DNA from: Pseudomonas sp. UBA5782
GTDB taxonomy: Bacteria; Pseudomonadota; Gammaproteobacteria; Pseudomonadales; Pseudomonadaceae
Direction of reading: 5' to 3'
DNA: 16,485 nt
Assembly (NCBI GenBank): GCA_002418465.1
Contig: DIEE01000117.1
Coordinates: forward strand, 1-16,485
Part shown: piece by piece, positions 1 through 6,184 of the stretch
How the letters are laid out: every line of letters starts with the position of its first letter
Numbering within the stretch: position 1 is the stretch's first letter
Made by a program: the position numbers and the translations under genes
The notes under the pieces: model-generated
Told to the model about the DNA's origin: nothing
Databases searched by the model: none
What the model saw: the letters and a program-made list of their open reading frames with translations, nothing else

Positions 1-167
1 ACTGCGGCGTCGAAGGCGTTGCCGCCGCTATCGAGGATCTCCTGGCCGGCGGCGGTGGCCTGCGGGTGCGCGCTGGCGACGGCGGCCTGGCCGGTGCTCT
101 GGGCCTGGGCAGTGCAGACGAGAAGGAAGGCGGCGAAACCAAGAAACGCGCTCTGCAACCGGCGCAT
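1..167 (-). CDS. ggt: gamma-glutamyltranspeptidase precursor, N-terminal part (runs off the window)
   Basis: Only the first 55 codons are visible; the gene continues past base 1. The product starts MRRLQSAFLGFAAFLLVCTAQA, a clear Sec signal peptide (basic n-region, hydrophobic core about residues 7-19, likely cleavage after AQA at residue 22). It is followed by a stretch ending HPQATAAGQEIL and SGGNAFDAAV, which is the conserved start of mature gamma-glutamyltranspeptidases (usual form A-HPLAT-AG-EIL--GGNAFDAA). The family cleaves the gamma-glutamyl bond of glutathione in the periplasm through an autoprocessed N-terminal nucleophile; that catalytic part lies outside the window. The ATG begins one base after the ferredoxin stop (TGA-C-ATG), so the two are probably co-transcribed and translationally coupled. 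In PAO1 a gamma-glutamyltranspeptidase occupies the same position after coaD and fdx1, from memory. Confidence 0.88.
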   Translation of the reverse strand, partial: MRRLQSAFLGFAAFLLVCTAQAQSTGQAAVASAHPQATAAGQEILDSGGNAFDAA

Positions 168-168
168 G

Positions 169-420
169 TCAGGCCTTGCCCGTGATGATCAGGTACTTGC
201 TCATCAGCTGGTCCTTGGTTTCCACCCGCGCCTCGTCGAGGGGGATGCAGTCCACCGGGCAGACCTGCTGGCACTGCGGTTCGTCGTAGTGGCCGACGCA
301 CTCGGTGCACAGGTTGGGATCGATGACGTAGATCTCCTCGCCTTGGGAAATCGCCCCGTTCGGGCACTCGGGTTCGCAGACGTCGCAGTTGATGCAATCG
401 TCGGTGATTTTCAGGGACAT
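169..420 (-). CDS. fdx1: 2[4Fe-4S] ferredoxin, Alvin/YfhL type
   Basis: This is an 83-residue cytoplasmic electron carrier. Cluster I ligands are C9, C12, C15 and C19 (CxxCxxCxxxCP). The second motif is C38, C41, C50 and C54, with eight residues between the second and third cysteine instead of the usual two, and an additional C58 and a C-terminal extension ending YLIITGKA. That insertion and extension are hallmarks of the Allochromatium-vinosum-type ferredoxins, which have two [4Fe-4S] clusters of very low and unequal potential. The start at 420 is chosen because AGGAG lies 8 bases upstream of that ATG and the protein then begins MSLKITDDCINCDVC as in other family members; a longer upstream reading would add an arginine-rich tail with no homology. 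It sits 144 bases downstream of coaD and one base before ggt. Its electron partner cannot be told from the context. Confidence 0.95.
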   Translation of the reverse strand: MSLKITDDCINCDVCEPECPNGAISQGEEIYVIDPNLCTECVGHYDEPQCQQVCPVDCIPLDEARVETKDQLMSKYLIITGKA

Positions 421-564
421 CGAACAACTCCTGCCGAGGCGAACGGCCTGGGCACTGGCAAGGTGGCCGTGAATTGTGCCGCATCGTCGCCGGGCTTGCA
501 CGCCGCGGCGGCGAATGGGGGCGCGCGCGGCGTTCGATCCGGCCGCGCGGCAAGGGTTCCCGGG

Positions 565-1044
565 TCAGCGCTTGAAGCGTTCGGCGAGGGCCTTGGCGAC
601 CGCCGGATGGACGAACTTGGTGATGTCGCCGCCGAGGTTGGCGATCTCGCGGACCAGGGTCGAGGAGATGTAGGAGAAGTGCTCAGACGGCGTGAGGAAC
701 AGGCTTTCCACGTCCGGCGCCAGTTGGCGGTTCATGTTCGCCAGCTGGAATTCGTATTCGAAGTCGGACACCGCGCGCAGGCCGCGCAGGATGATGTTGG
801 CCTGCTGTTCCTTGACGAAGTGCGCCAGCAGCGTGGAGAAGCCGACCACCTCGACGTTGGGCAGGTGCCGGGTCACTTCGCGGGCCAGCTCGACGCGTTG
901 CTCCAGCGGGAACAGCGGGTTCTTCTTCGGGCTGGCGGCGACGGCGATGACCACGCTGTCGAACAGCTTCGATGCGCGCTCGATGAGATCGCCGTGCCCC
1001 TGGGTGATGGGGTCGAACGTACCCGGGTACAGCACTCGGTTCAT
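565..1044 (-). CDS. coaD: phosphopantetheine adenylyltransferase (PPAT)
   Basis: The enzyme transfers AMP from ATP to 4'-phosphopantetheine, giving dephospho-CoA, the penultimate step of coenzyme A synthesis in the cytoplasm. The 159-residue length is standard for bacterial CoaD. The nucleotidyltransferase fold is shown by YPGTFDPITQGHGD near the N-terminus (T14-x-G16-H17 signature), RGLR at about 87-90, DFEYEFQLANMNR at about 94-106, and ISSTLVRE at 126-133, the other nucleotide-binding signature. AGGA lies about 8 bases before the ATG, supporting this start. It lies 159 bases after laoA on the same strand but has its own promoter candidate (1077-1105), so it need not depend on the lao operon. 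It probably leads a coaD-fdx-ggt transcription unit. The three genes have no obvious shared pathway beyond thiol and cofactor metabolism. Confidence 0.98.
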   Translation of the reverse strand: MNRVLYPGTFDPITQGHGDLIERASKLFDSVVIAVAASPKKNPLFPLEQRVELAREVTRHLPNVEVVGFSTLLAHFVKEQQANIILRGLRAVSDFEYEFQLANMNRQLAPDVESLFLTPSEHFSYISSTLVREIANLGGDITKFVHPAVAKALAERFKR

Positions 1045-1076
1045 CGCGATGTCCTGGCAGGATCAAGGGGACCCGG

Positions 1077-1105
1077 ATGGTAGCGCAGCAGGCCGGAGCG
1101 GCCAA
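1077..1105 (-). promoter_or_regulatory. candidate sigma70 promoter of coaD
   Basis: Read on the minus strand, TTGGCC (1105-1100) is followed after exactly 17 bases by TACCAT (1082-1077). Both hexamers are four-of-six matches to consensus, and the -10 box lies about 33 bases before the coaD ATG. This is a pattern call only. Confidence 0.4.
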
Positions 1106-1203
1106 GCGGGGCGCGCCGGCGTGAATGTCGGGGAAACACCGGCTTCCTTGCGGCAAATCGGCGGGATGCGCCTGGCTCCCCTGGTGCATGCTCGTCTCTT
1201 GCG

Positions 1204-2796
1204 TCAGGCCTTCAGCCGCTCGGCCAGTTGCGTCGCCAACTGGGCGCTGAGGCCGTAGACCGACAGCTGCGGGTTGGCGCCGATGCTGGTGGGGAACAGC
1301 GAACCGTCGTGGATCGACAGGTTCTGCAACTGGTGATGGCGGCCCAGGCTGTCGGCCACCGCGCGCTTCGGGTCCTCGCCCATGGCGCAGCCGCCCATCA
1401 CGTGGGCGCTGCCCAGGCGGGTGCGGAACAGCTCCAGGCGCAGGCCGTCGATCAGCTCGCGCGCCGCCTGCGGCGTGGTCACGTAGTCGGCATCGGCGTG
1501 CAACGGCAGCACCGCCTTGGCGCCGGCGGCGAACTGGATCTCGGCCATGGTCTGGAAGGACCGGCGCAGGCCGTCCCAGGCGTAGTCGCTGAGCTGATAA
1601 TCGAGCACCGGCGAGCCGTCGCCGCGCAGCTCCACGCTGCCGCCCGTGCTCTGCGGGTGGAAGCCGTCGCGCAGCAGGGCGAGCATCACGTTGGTGTGCG
1701 GCAGCTTCTCCATGCGCAGCGCGTTGTCCTCGCCGAAGCGGCCGAGCAGGGTGGTCGCCAACGCCGGTTGCAGCGGTGGCACCTCGAGCTTGAAGGACAT
1801 CCGCCCGGTGGGGCCGTCGTCCCACTGGAAATGGTCCGAGTAGATCGACTGCGGCGCGCCGTAGAACGGGTTGATGACCTGCTCGAACTGCGCGGCGGAG
1901 AAGTTCACCAGATGCAGGAAGGTGCGCTTGCCGGTGCGCCCGTGCGGGTCCGGCGCGGCGGAGCGCAGGAGGATCGCCGGGGTGTTGATGCCGCCGCCGG
2001 CGAGCACGTAATGCCGCGCCTTGACCGTGATGCGTCGCCCGGTCGGTGCCACGCAACGCGCGTCCAGCGCCTGGCAGCTCAGCCCGCTGACCTTGTCGCC
2101 GTCCAGCAGCAGCGTGTCGGCGCGCGCCAGGTAAAGTAGCTCGCCGCCCTTGTCGAGGGTCGCCGGAATGGTCGTCACCAGCATCGACTGCTTGGCGTTA
2201 GTCGGGCAGCCCATGCCGCAGTAGCCGATGTTCCAGCAGCCGCGGACGTTGCGCGGAATGACTTTCCAGTGATAGCCGAGTTTCTCGCAGCCCGTGCGCA
2301 GCACGTCGTTGTTGCCGTTGGGCGGCAGCGCCCAGGGCGTCACGCCGAGGCGTTCTTCCATGCGCGAGAACCAGGGCGCCATCTCGGCGGCGCTGTGGCC
2401 GCGGACGTCGTATTCGCGCGCCCAGTGTTCCAGGGTCGGCTCCGGGGTGCGGAAGCTGGAGGTCCAGTTGACCAGCGTGGTGCCGCCCACCGCGCGGCCC
2501 TGGAGGATGACGATGGCGCCGTCCTTGCTCATCCGCCCGATGCCTTCCTGATACAGGCTCGGGTAGGCCTCGGCTTCCTGCATGTGGAAATCGCTGCTGG
2601 TCTTCAGTGGGCCTTCCTCGATCAGCAGCACCTTGTAGCCGGCGGCGCTGAGGATTTCCGCGGTGGTGCCGCCGCCGGCGCCGGTGCCGACGATGGCCAC
2701 GTCGCATTCCAGGGTCAGGTCGTTTTCCAGGCGCGAGCCGTCGTGGGTCTTCCAGCCGCGGGCCAGGCCTTCGCGGAACAGATCGGGTACGGGCAT
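1204..2796 (-). CDS. laoA: GMC-family FAD alcohol dehydrogenase LaoA (long-chain alcohol oxidation)
   Basis: The 530-residue protein is a glucose-methanol-choline oxidoreductase. The FAD-binding motif VGTGAGGGTTAEIL starts at residue 36, with acidic E60-E61 at the end of the beta-alpha-beta unit. GRAVGGTTLVNW (100-111) is the second GMC signature. The C-terminus carries SAHVMGGCAMG (His465) and IGANPQLS (Asn508), the usual GMC active-site His/Asn pair. A cysteine-rich GYCGMGCP stretch (C187, C193, C197) resembles the long-chain fatty-alcohol oxidase subgroup. There is no signal peptide or membrane helix. SD-like GAGAG lies 8 bases before the ATG. It is third in laoC-laoB-laoA, 96 bases after laoB. 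In P. aeruginosa the corresponding LaoABCR locus (PA0364-PA0367, from memory) oxidises long-chain alcohols from dodecyl sulfate and alkane degradation; the substrate here is inferred from that. Confidence 0.9.
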   Translation of the reverse strand: MPVPDLFREGLARGWKTHDGSRLENDLTLECDVAIVGTGAGGGTTAEILSAAGYKVLLIEEGPLKTSSDFHMQEAEAYPSLYQEGIGRMSKDGAIVILQGRAVGGTTLVNWTSSFRTPEPTLEHWAREYDVRGHSAAEMAPWFSRMEERLGVTPWALPPNGNNDVLRTGCEKLGYHWKVIPRNVRGCWNIGYCGMGCPTNAKQSMLVTTIPATLDKGGELLYLARADTLLLDGDKVSGLSCQALDARCVAPTGRRITVKARHYVLAGGGINTPAILLRSAAPDPHGRTGKRTFLHLVNFSAAQFEQVINPFYGAPQSIYSDHFQWDDGPTGRMSFKLEVPPLQPALATTLLGRFGEDNALRMEKLPHTNVMLALLRDGFHPQSTGGSVELRGDGSPVLDYQLSDYAWDGLRRSFQTMAEIQFAAGAKAVLPLHADADYVTTPQAARELIDGLRLELFRTRLGSAHVMGGCAMGEDPKRAVADSLGRHHQLQNLSIHDGSLFPTSIGANPQLSVYGLSAQLATQLAERLKA

Positions 2797-2892
2797 TCAG
2801 GCGTCTCTCTTGTTCTTATGGGGGCAAAATCGCACCGCCAGCCAGGGCATTTCCAACGCCGGATGGCCGACGCGCAGCAGCTCGTCAGGTCG

Positions 2893-3438
2893 TCAGATCG
2901 CTGGTGGACCGGGATAGCCACAGTGTGCCCAGGCCTCCTGGCGGCTGTACCAGGCCATCATCACCAGTTTGAGCAGCGACTCGTGGCCCATGCGCAGCAG
3001 GGCGATGGAACTGTCCTGCCAGCGCGCGAGGAACTGGCGGACGTCGTCGGCGCTGGCGTTTTCCCAACGGCCCCAGACACCGGTCAGCGGCCCCCGGGTG
3101 ATCCGCAGGGCGAGCACGTCGAACAGTTGCTGGGTCAGCTTGAGCAATTCGGGGGAAAGGTGGTCGAGGCTGTAGTCCAGGCTCTGCAGCGTGCCGTCGA
3201 TCGCCTTGGGCATCTGCGCGGCGGGCACGGCGCCGTCGAGCAGCACCGGGATCAGCGCGCGGAGAAACGGCAGGTCGGTTCCCCGCAGCAACGCATAGCC
3301 GCTGGCCGGGGTGCCCGCCGAGCAGCCGCTGAGCGAGGCGCCGAGGCCGGCGGTGGCGAGGAACGCGGAACCGACCAGCCCGACTCTGAGCAGGCCGCGG
3401 CGGCTGAGGGCCGGGGTGGAAAGCGTGGTGTTTGTCAT
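2893..3438 (-). CDS. laoB: LaoB: Tat-signal lipoprotein-like small subunit, gluconate 2-dehydrogenase subunit 3 family
   Basis: From ATG 3438 the protein has 181 residues. It begins with a twin-arginine signal: SRRGLLR (12-18), a hydrophobic stretch (19-36) and a lipobox LSGC with Cys39, so it may be a Tat-exported lipoprotein, or the hydrophobic stretch may serve as an anchor. The C-terminus WYSRQEAWAHCGYPGPP matches the conserved ending (YYSxxxxWxxxGYPGP) of the gluconate 2-dehydrogenase subunit 3 family, small Tat-bearing partners of GMC dehydrogenases. ATG 3438 is preferred because GGTG lies 9 bases upstream; an in-frame GTG at 3450 would add four residues but has no good ribosome site. 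It is 39 bases after laoC and 96 before laoA. It is probably needed for LaoA activity, by stabilising or membrane-tethering it. Function is inferred from family and context. Confidence 0.83.
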   Translation of the reverse strand: MTNTTLSTPALSRRGLLRVGLVGSAFLATAGLGASLSGCSAGTPASGYALLRGTDLPFLRALIPVLLDGAVPAAQMPKAIDGTLQSLDYSLDHLSPELLKLTQQLFDVLALRITRGPLTGVWGRWENASADDVRQFLARWQDSSIALLRMGHESLLKLVMMAWYSRQEAWAHCGYPGPPAI

Positions 3439-3477
3439 TCTTGTAGTCACCGGATGGCTCGCTGTGGCGCTGTGGCT

Positions 3478-4920
3478 TCAGCGGATGAACAGTTTGTAGA
3501 CCAGCTTCTGAATCGCCTTGCCGTAGGGCGGATAGATCATTCGCGCGGCGTTGAAGCGCGGCTTGCTGAACACCGCCTTGGCCTTGCTGAAGGTGAGGAA
3601 ACCCTCGTGGCCGTGGTAGTGGCCCATGCCCGAGGCGCCGACACCGCCGAAGGGCACGTCGTCCTGCGCCACGTGCAGCAGGGTGTCGTTGAGGCAGACG
3701 CCGCCCGAATGGGTCTGCGCCAGCACGCGGCGCTGCTCGGCCTTGTCGTAGCCGAAGAAGTACAGCGCCAGCGGGCGTGGCCGCGCGTTGACGTAATCCA
3801 GCGCCTCATCGAGACGGCCGTAGGGAATTACCGGCAGCAGCGGGCCGAAGATCTCGTCCTGCATCACCCGCATCTCGTCGTTCACGTCCAGCAGCAGGGT
3901 ATGCGCCAGGCGTGCGCCCTGGCTCTGCGGGAACAGCGGCAGCAGGGTCGCGCCCCGGGCTTCGGCATCGCTCAGGTAGTCGTTGAGGCGGGCCAGTTGG
4001 CGCGGGTTGATGATCGCCGTGTAGTCCGGGTTGTTCTCCAGCGTCGGGTAGAAGCGCTGCACCGCCTCGCGGTAGGCGGCGACGAATTCCTGCAGGCGCG
4101 CCTGCGGGACCAGCACATAGTCCGGGGCGATGCAGGTCTGTCCGGCATTCAGCGTCTTGCCCCAGGCGATGCGCTCGGCGGCCTGCGCCAGCGGCACCTC
4201 GGCGCTGATGATCGCCGGCGACTTGCCGCCCAGCTCCAGCGTCACCGGCACCAGGTTTTCCGCCGCGGCGCGCATCACCTGGCGCCCGATGCTGGTGGCG
4301 CCGGTGAACAGCAGGTGGTCGAAGGCCAGCCGCGAGAAGGCGATGCCGACCTCGACGTCGCCCTCGACCACCGCCACCAGGTCTTCCGGGTAAATCTTCG
4401 CCAGCAGGGTCTTGAGCAGGCGCGAGGTGGCGGGCGTCGACTCGCTCATCTTGATCATCACCCGGTTGCCGGCGGACAGCGCGCCGATCGCCGGGCCGAG
4501 GGCGAGGAACAGCGGGTAATTCCACGGCACGATCACGCCAATCACGCCCAGCGGCTGGTAGACCACCTGCGCGCTGGCCGGCTGGAACTGCAGGCCCACG
4601 GCACGCCGCGAGGGCTTCATCCATTTGCGCAGGCGCTTGCTGGCGTATGCGATGCCGTGCAGGCAGGGCATGATTTCGGCAAGCAGGGTTTCGTCCGCTG
4701 AACGGTTGCCGAAGTCCTCGCCGATGGCGGCGATGATCGCCTGCTGTTCGTCGAGCAGCAGCCGGTGCAGGTCCTCGAGGCGACGGATGCGCTGCTCGGC
4801 GGAAGGCATCGGATCGGCGCGAAAGGCGGCGCGCTGGCGGGAGAGAAGGGCTTCCAGCGGCCCGGCGTCCTGGCGTTCGGCGGAGGAGAGTGGCGTGATC
4901 AGGGCGAGATCGGCGGACAT
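3478..4920 (-). CDS. laoC: NAD(P)-dependent aldehyde dehydrogenase LaoC (coniferyl-aldehyde-dehydrogenase-like)
   Basis: This 480-residue cytoplasmic aldehyde dehydrogenase oxidises aldehyde to carboxylic acid. Visible signatures are PWNYPL (Asn134), the cofactor-binding Lys157 in VMIKMSE, FTGATSIGRQV (205-215), TLELGGKSP with general base Glu229, and NAGQTCIAP with the nucleophile Cys263. EIFGPLLPV and VPFGGVGASGMGHYHG follow in the C-terminal half. The length and the missing N-terminal extension fit the short class-3 / coniferyl aldehyde dehydrogenase (CalB-like) group, many of which take fatty or aromatic aldehydes. SD-like AAAGGTG lies upstream of the ATG. It is first gene of laoC-laoB-laoA and has its own near-consensus promoter (4963-4991) carrying a palindrome. 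In the Lao system it removes the toxic long-chain aldehyde made by LaoA; this substrate is inferred by analogy. Confidence 0.92.
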   Translation of the reverse strand: MSADLALITPLSSAERQDAGPLEALLSRQRAAFRADPMPSAEQRIRRLEDLHRLLLDEQQAIIAAIGEDFGNRSADETLLAEIMPCLHGIAYASKRLRKWMKPSRRAVGLQFQPASAQVVYQPLGVIGVIVPWNYPLFLALGPAIGALSAGNRVMIKMSESTPATSRLLKTLLAKIYPEDLVAVVEGDVEVGIAFSRLAFDHLLFTGATSIGRQVMRAAAENLVPVTLELGGKSPAIISAEVPLAQAAERIAWGKTLNAGQTCIAPDYVLVPQARLQEFVAAYREAVQRFYPTLENNPDYTAIINPRQLARLNDYLSDAEARGATLLPLFPQSQGARLAHTLLLDVNDEMRVMQDEIFGPLLPVIPYGRLDEALDYVNARPRPLALYFFGYDKAEQRRVLAQTHSGGVCLNDTLLHVAQDDVPFGGVGASGMGHYHGHEGFLTFSKAKAVFSKPRFNAARMIYPPYGKAIQKLVYKLFIR

Positions 4921-4962
4921 GGCGGCACCTTTGGCGGGGCGATTGTTATTGTCGTTCGGGAA

Positions 4963-4991
4963 TTTCTAGAGCAATTACTCTAAAGTGTCAA
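4963..4991 (-). promoter_or_regulatory. strong sigma70 promoter of the laoCBA operon
   Basis: On the minus strand a perfect -35 TTGACA (4991-4986) is followed after exactly 17 bases by TAGAAA (4968-4963), a four-of-six -10. Transcription should start about 35 bases before the laoC ATG. The spacer is filled by the palindrome described separately, so the promoter is expected to be strong but repressible. Confidence 0.72.
4967..4982. promoter_or_regulatory. palindromic operator candidate for LaoR
   Basis: TAGAG-caatta-CTCTA is a perfect 5-bp inverted repeat with a 6-base AT-rich centre. One half overlaps the -10 hexamer of the laoC promoter and the other lies in the spacer, ending 4 bases from the -35 box. 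A dimeric TetR repressor bound here would block RNA polymerase. No second copy of the full 16-bp site was noticed in the laoC-laoR intergenic region, so autoregulation of laoR is not evident. Binding is inferred. Confidence 0.6.
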
Positions 4992-5142
4992 ATGCCGGGA
5001 TCGTTCGCGCCGTTGAAGGGGGCCTGGACGCCCGAGGCGAGCCGCGCCAGCCAACCAGGAGCGGGTGCGGGCGAACCGCGTGGAGGTGTTTCCGCGCGGC
5101 GCGCGTTGTACCTTGTGCCCACCTGCCCCCATCGAGCGAGCC

Positions 5143-5808
5143 ATGTCGCCAGCACCTAAGACCCGCGAGCGCATCGTCCAGGCCAGCCTGCAGCTGTTCA
5201 ACGCGCAGGGCGAACGCAGCGTGACCACCAACCACATCGCCGCGCACCTGCGGATTTCGCCGGGTAACCTGTACTACCACTTCCGCAACAAGCAGGCGAT
5301 CATCGCCGAGCTGTTCGCCGAGTACGAAAGCCGTGTGGATGCCTTCCTGCGCCGCCCGGAGCGGGCGCTGACGGTGGACGACAAGACCTTCTACCTGGAG
5401 GCGCTGCTGGCCGCGATGTGGCACTACCGCTTCCTCCACCGCGACCTCGAACACCTGCTGGAAACCGACGCCGCGCTGGCCGAGCGCTACCGGCAGTTCG
5501 CCCAGCGCTGCCTGGGCCACGCGCAGAGTATCTACGCCGGTTTCGTCGAGGCCGGCATCCTGCGCATGACGCCGGCGCAGGTAGAAGCGCTGAGCCTGAA
5601 CGCCTGGATCATGATGACCTCCTGGGTGCGCTTTCTCTGCACCGTGCGTGGCGCCTCCGCCGAACTCGACGAAGACCTCATGCGTCGCGGCATCTACCAG
5701 GTGCTGGCGCTGGAAGGCGGCTACCTCACCCCCGCCGCGCAAGGCGCCGTGGAGCAGCTCTACGAGCGGCTGTTCGTGCCGCTCGAGCGGGTGCTGGGGC
5801 AGACGTAG
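5143..5808 (+). CDS. laoR: TetR-family transcriptional regulator LaoR
   Basis: The 221-residue protein starts MSPAPKTRERIVQASLQLFN, followed by a TetR helix-turn-helix at about residues 26-50 (VTTNHIAAHLRISPGNLYYH, then FRNKQAIIAELF). The rest is a helical ligand-binding and dimerisation domain of typical TetR length. The ATG at 5143 is chosen because the TetR domain begins directly after it; the frame is open for 26 further codons upstream, but these are arginine-, cysteine- and proline-rich and unlike the family. The ribosome site is weak (GAGCGAG). It is divergent from laoC with 222 bases between starts. In P. aeruginosa LaoR represses the lao operon, and I recall that long-chain acyl-CoA relieves repression; the same role is inferred here from gene position and the palindrome in the laoC promoter. 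Confidence 0.88.
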   Translation: MSPAPKTRERIVQASLQLFNAQGERSVTTNHIAAHLRISPGNLYYHFRNKQAIIAELFAEYESRVDAFLRRPERALTVDDKTFYLEALLAAMWHYRFLHRDLEHLLETDAALAERYRQFAQRCLGHAQSIYAGFVEAGILRMTPAQVEALSLNAWIMMTSWVRFLCTVRGASAELDEDLMRRGIYQVLALEGGYLTPAAQGAVEQLYERLFVPLERVLGQT

Positions 5809-5841
5809 GACGGCTGCAACCCGCGCATTCGCCTGGGGACG

Positions 5842-5898
5842 GTAGGGGCGAACTTGTTCGCCTGTCGGCGCCGAGCGGGCGAACACGTTCGCCCCTAC
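5842..5898. repeat. pair of inverted REP units (stem-loop capable)
   Basis: GTAGGGGCGAAC-TTG-TTCGCC (5842-5862) and the opposite-facing GGGCGAACAC-GTTCGCCCCTAC (5877-5898) form a 12-bp outer stem (GTAGGGGCGAAC / GTTCGCCCCTAC), and each half is itself palindromic. This is the REP doublet layout of Pseudomonas repetitive extragenic palindromes. The same units recur at 9690-9918 in this window. It lies 33 bases downstream of laoR and could act as an mRNA 3' end or a supercoiling site; no REP-associated transposase (RAYT) gene is nearby. Confidence 0.85.
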
Positions 5899-5960
5899 AG
5901 GGTTTGGCTCCGCGTCTTCGTGACCGAACAACCGCCACGCAGGTACCGTACGGCAGACAC

Positions 5961-5989
5961 AAAAAAGCCCCGGCTATGCGCCGAGGCTT
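5961..5989 (-). terminator. rho-independent terminator of tRNA-Asn
   Basis: On the minus strand AGCCTCGGC and GCCGGGGCT form a 9-bp stem (one G-U pair) around a short loop, followed by six T residues (AAAAAA at 5961-5966 on the plus strand). It begins 8 bases after the CCA end of tRNA-Asn. Confidence 0.85.
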
Positions 5990-5996
5990 TCGAATT

Positions 5997-6072
5997 TGGC
6001 TCCGCGACCTGGACTCGAACCAGGGACCCAATGATTAACAGTCATTTGCTCTACCGACTGAGCTATCGCGGA
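5997..6072 (-). tRNA. tRNA-Asn (anticodon GTT)
   Basis: The 76-base gene folds as a full cloverleaf: acceptor TCCGCGA pairing with TCGCGGA, D-arm GCTCAGTCGGTAGAGC, anticodon stem-loop AATGA-CTGTTAA-TCATT with anticodon GTT, T-arm CCTGGTTCGAGTCCAGG, discriminator G and encoded CCA. It is transcribed on the minus strand from its own promoter and ends at the terminator directly downstream. No attachment-site duplication of its 3' end was seen in the window. Confidence 0.97.
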
Positions 6073-6084
6073 ACAGCGACGCGT

Positions 6085-6112
6085 ATCCTACTGATTAGGA
6101 ACAAGAAGTCAA
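6085..6112 (-). promoter_or_regulatory. sigma70 promoter of tRNA-Asn
   Basis: On the minus strand TTGACT (6112-6107) is followed after 16 bases by TAGGAT (6090-6085). The mature tRNA starts 12 bases beyond the -10 box, so the leader is only about five bases long. Confidence 0.65.
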
Positions 6113-6147
6113 CTACCGGAAAGCACCCGGCGATGACCGAGTCGGCA

Positions 6148-6175
6148 GGCTGCCGCCGCATGGGCGGAAGCAGCC
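6148..6175 (-). terminator. hairpin after the aminotransferase gene (possible terminator or 3' stabiliser)
   Basis: GGCTGC..CCGC-ccat-GCGG..GCAGCC forms a 6+4 bp stem with a 2x2 internal loop, starting 9 bases after the aminotransferase stop. There is no T-tract, so intrinsic termination is doubtful. It would separate the aminotransferase transcript from tRNA-Asn on the same strand. Confidence 0.4.
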
Positions 6176-6184
6176 AGCGCGGCC

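Noticed and set aside
19..1083. 354-codon plus-strand frame opposite ggt, fdx1 and coaD
   Set aside because: Same effect of GC-rich codon bias; the opposite strand holds coaD, the ferredoxin and ggt with clear motifs and ribosome sites.
2269..4701. Very long open frame (about 810 codons) on the plus strand opposite laoA, laoB and laoC
   Set aside because: It runs across three well-supported genes, is rich in Arg, Gly, His and Gln as expected for the reverse frame of GC-rich coding DNA, and has no recognisable domain.
5997..6072. tRNA-Asn as an integration site for a genomic island
   Set aside because: No integrase gene and no repeated tRNA 3' end were found in the window; both sides are ordinary chromosomal genes.
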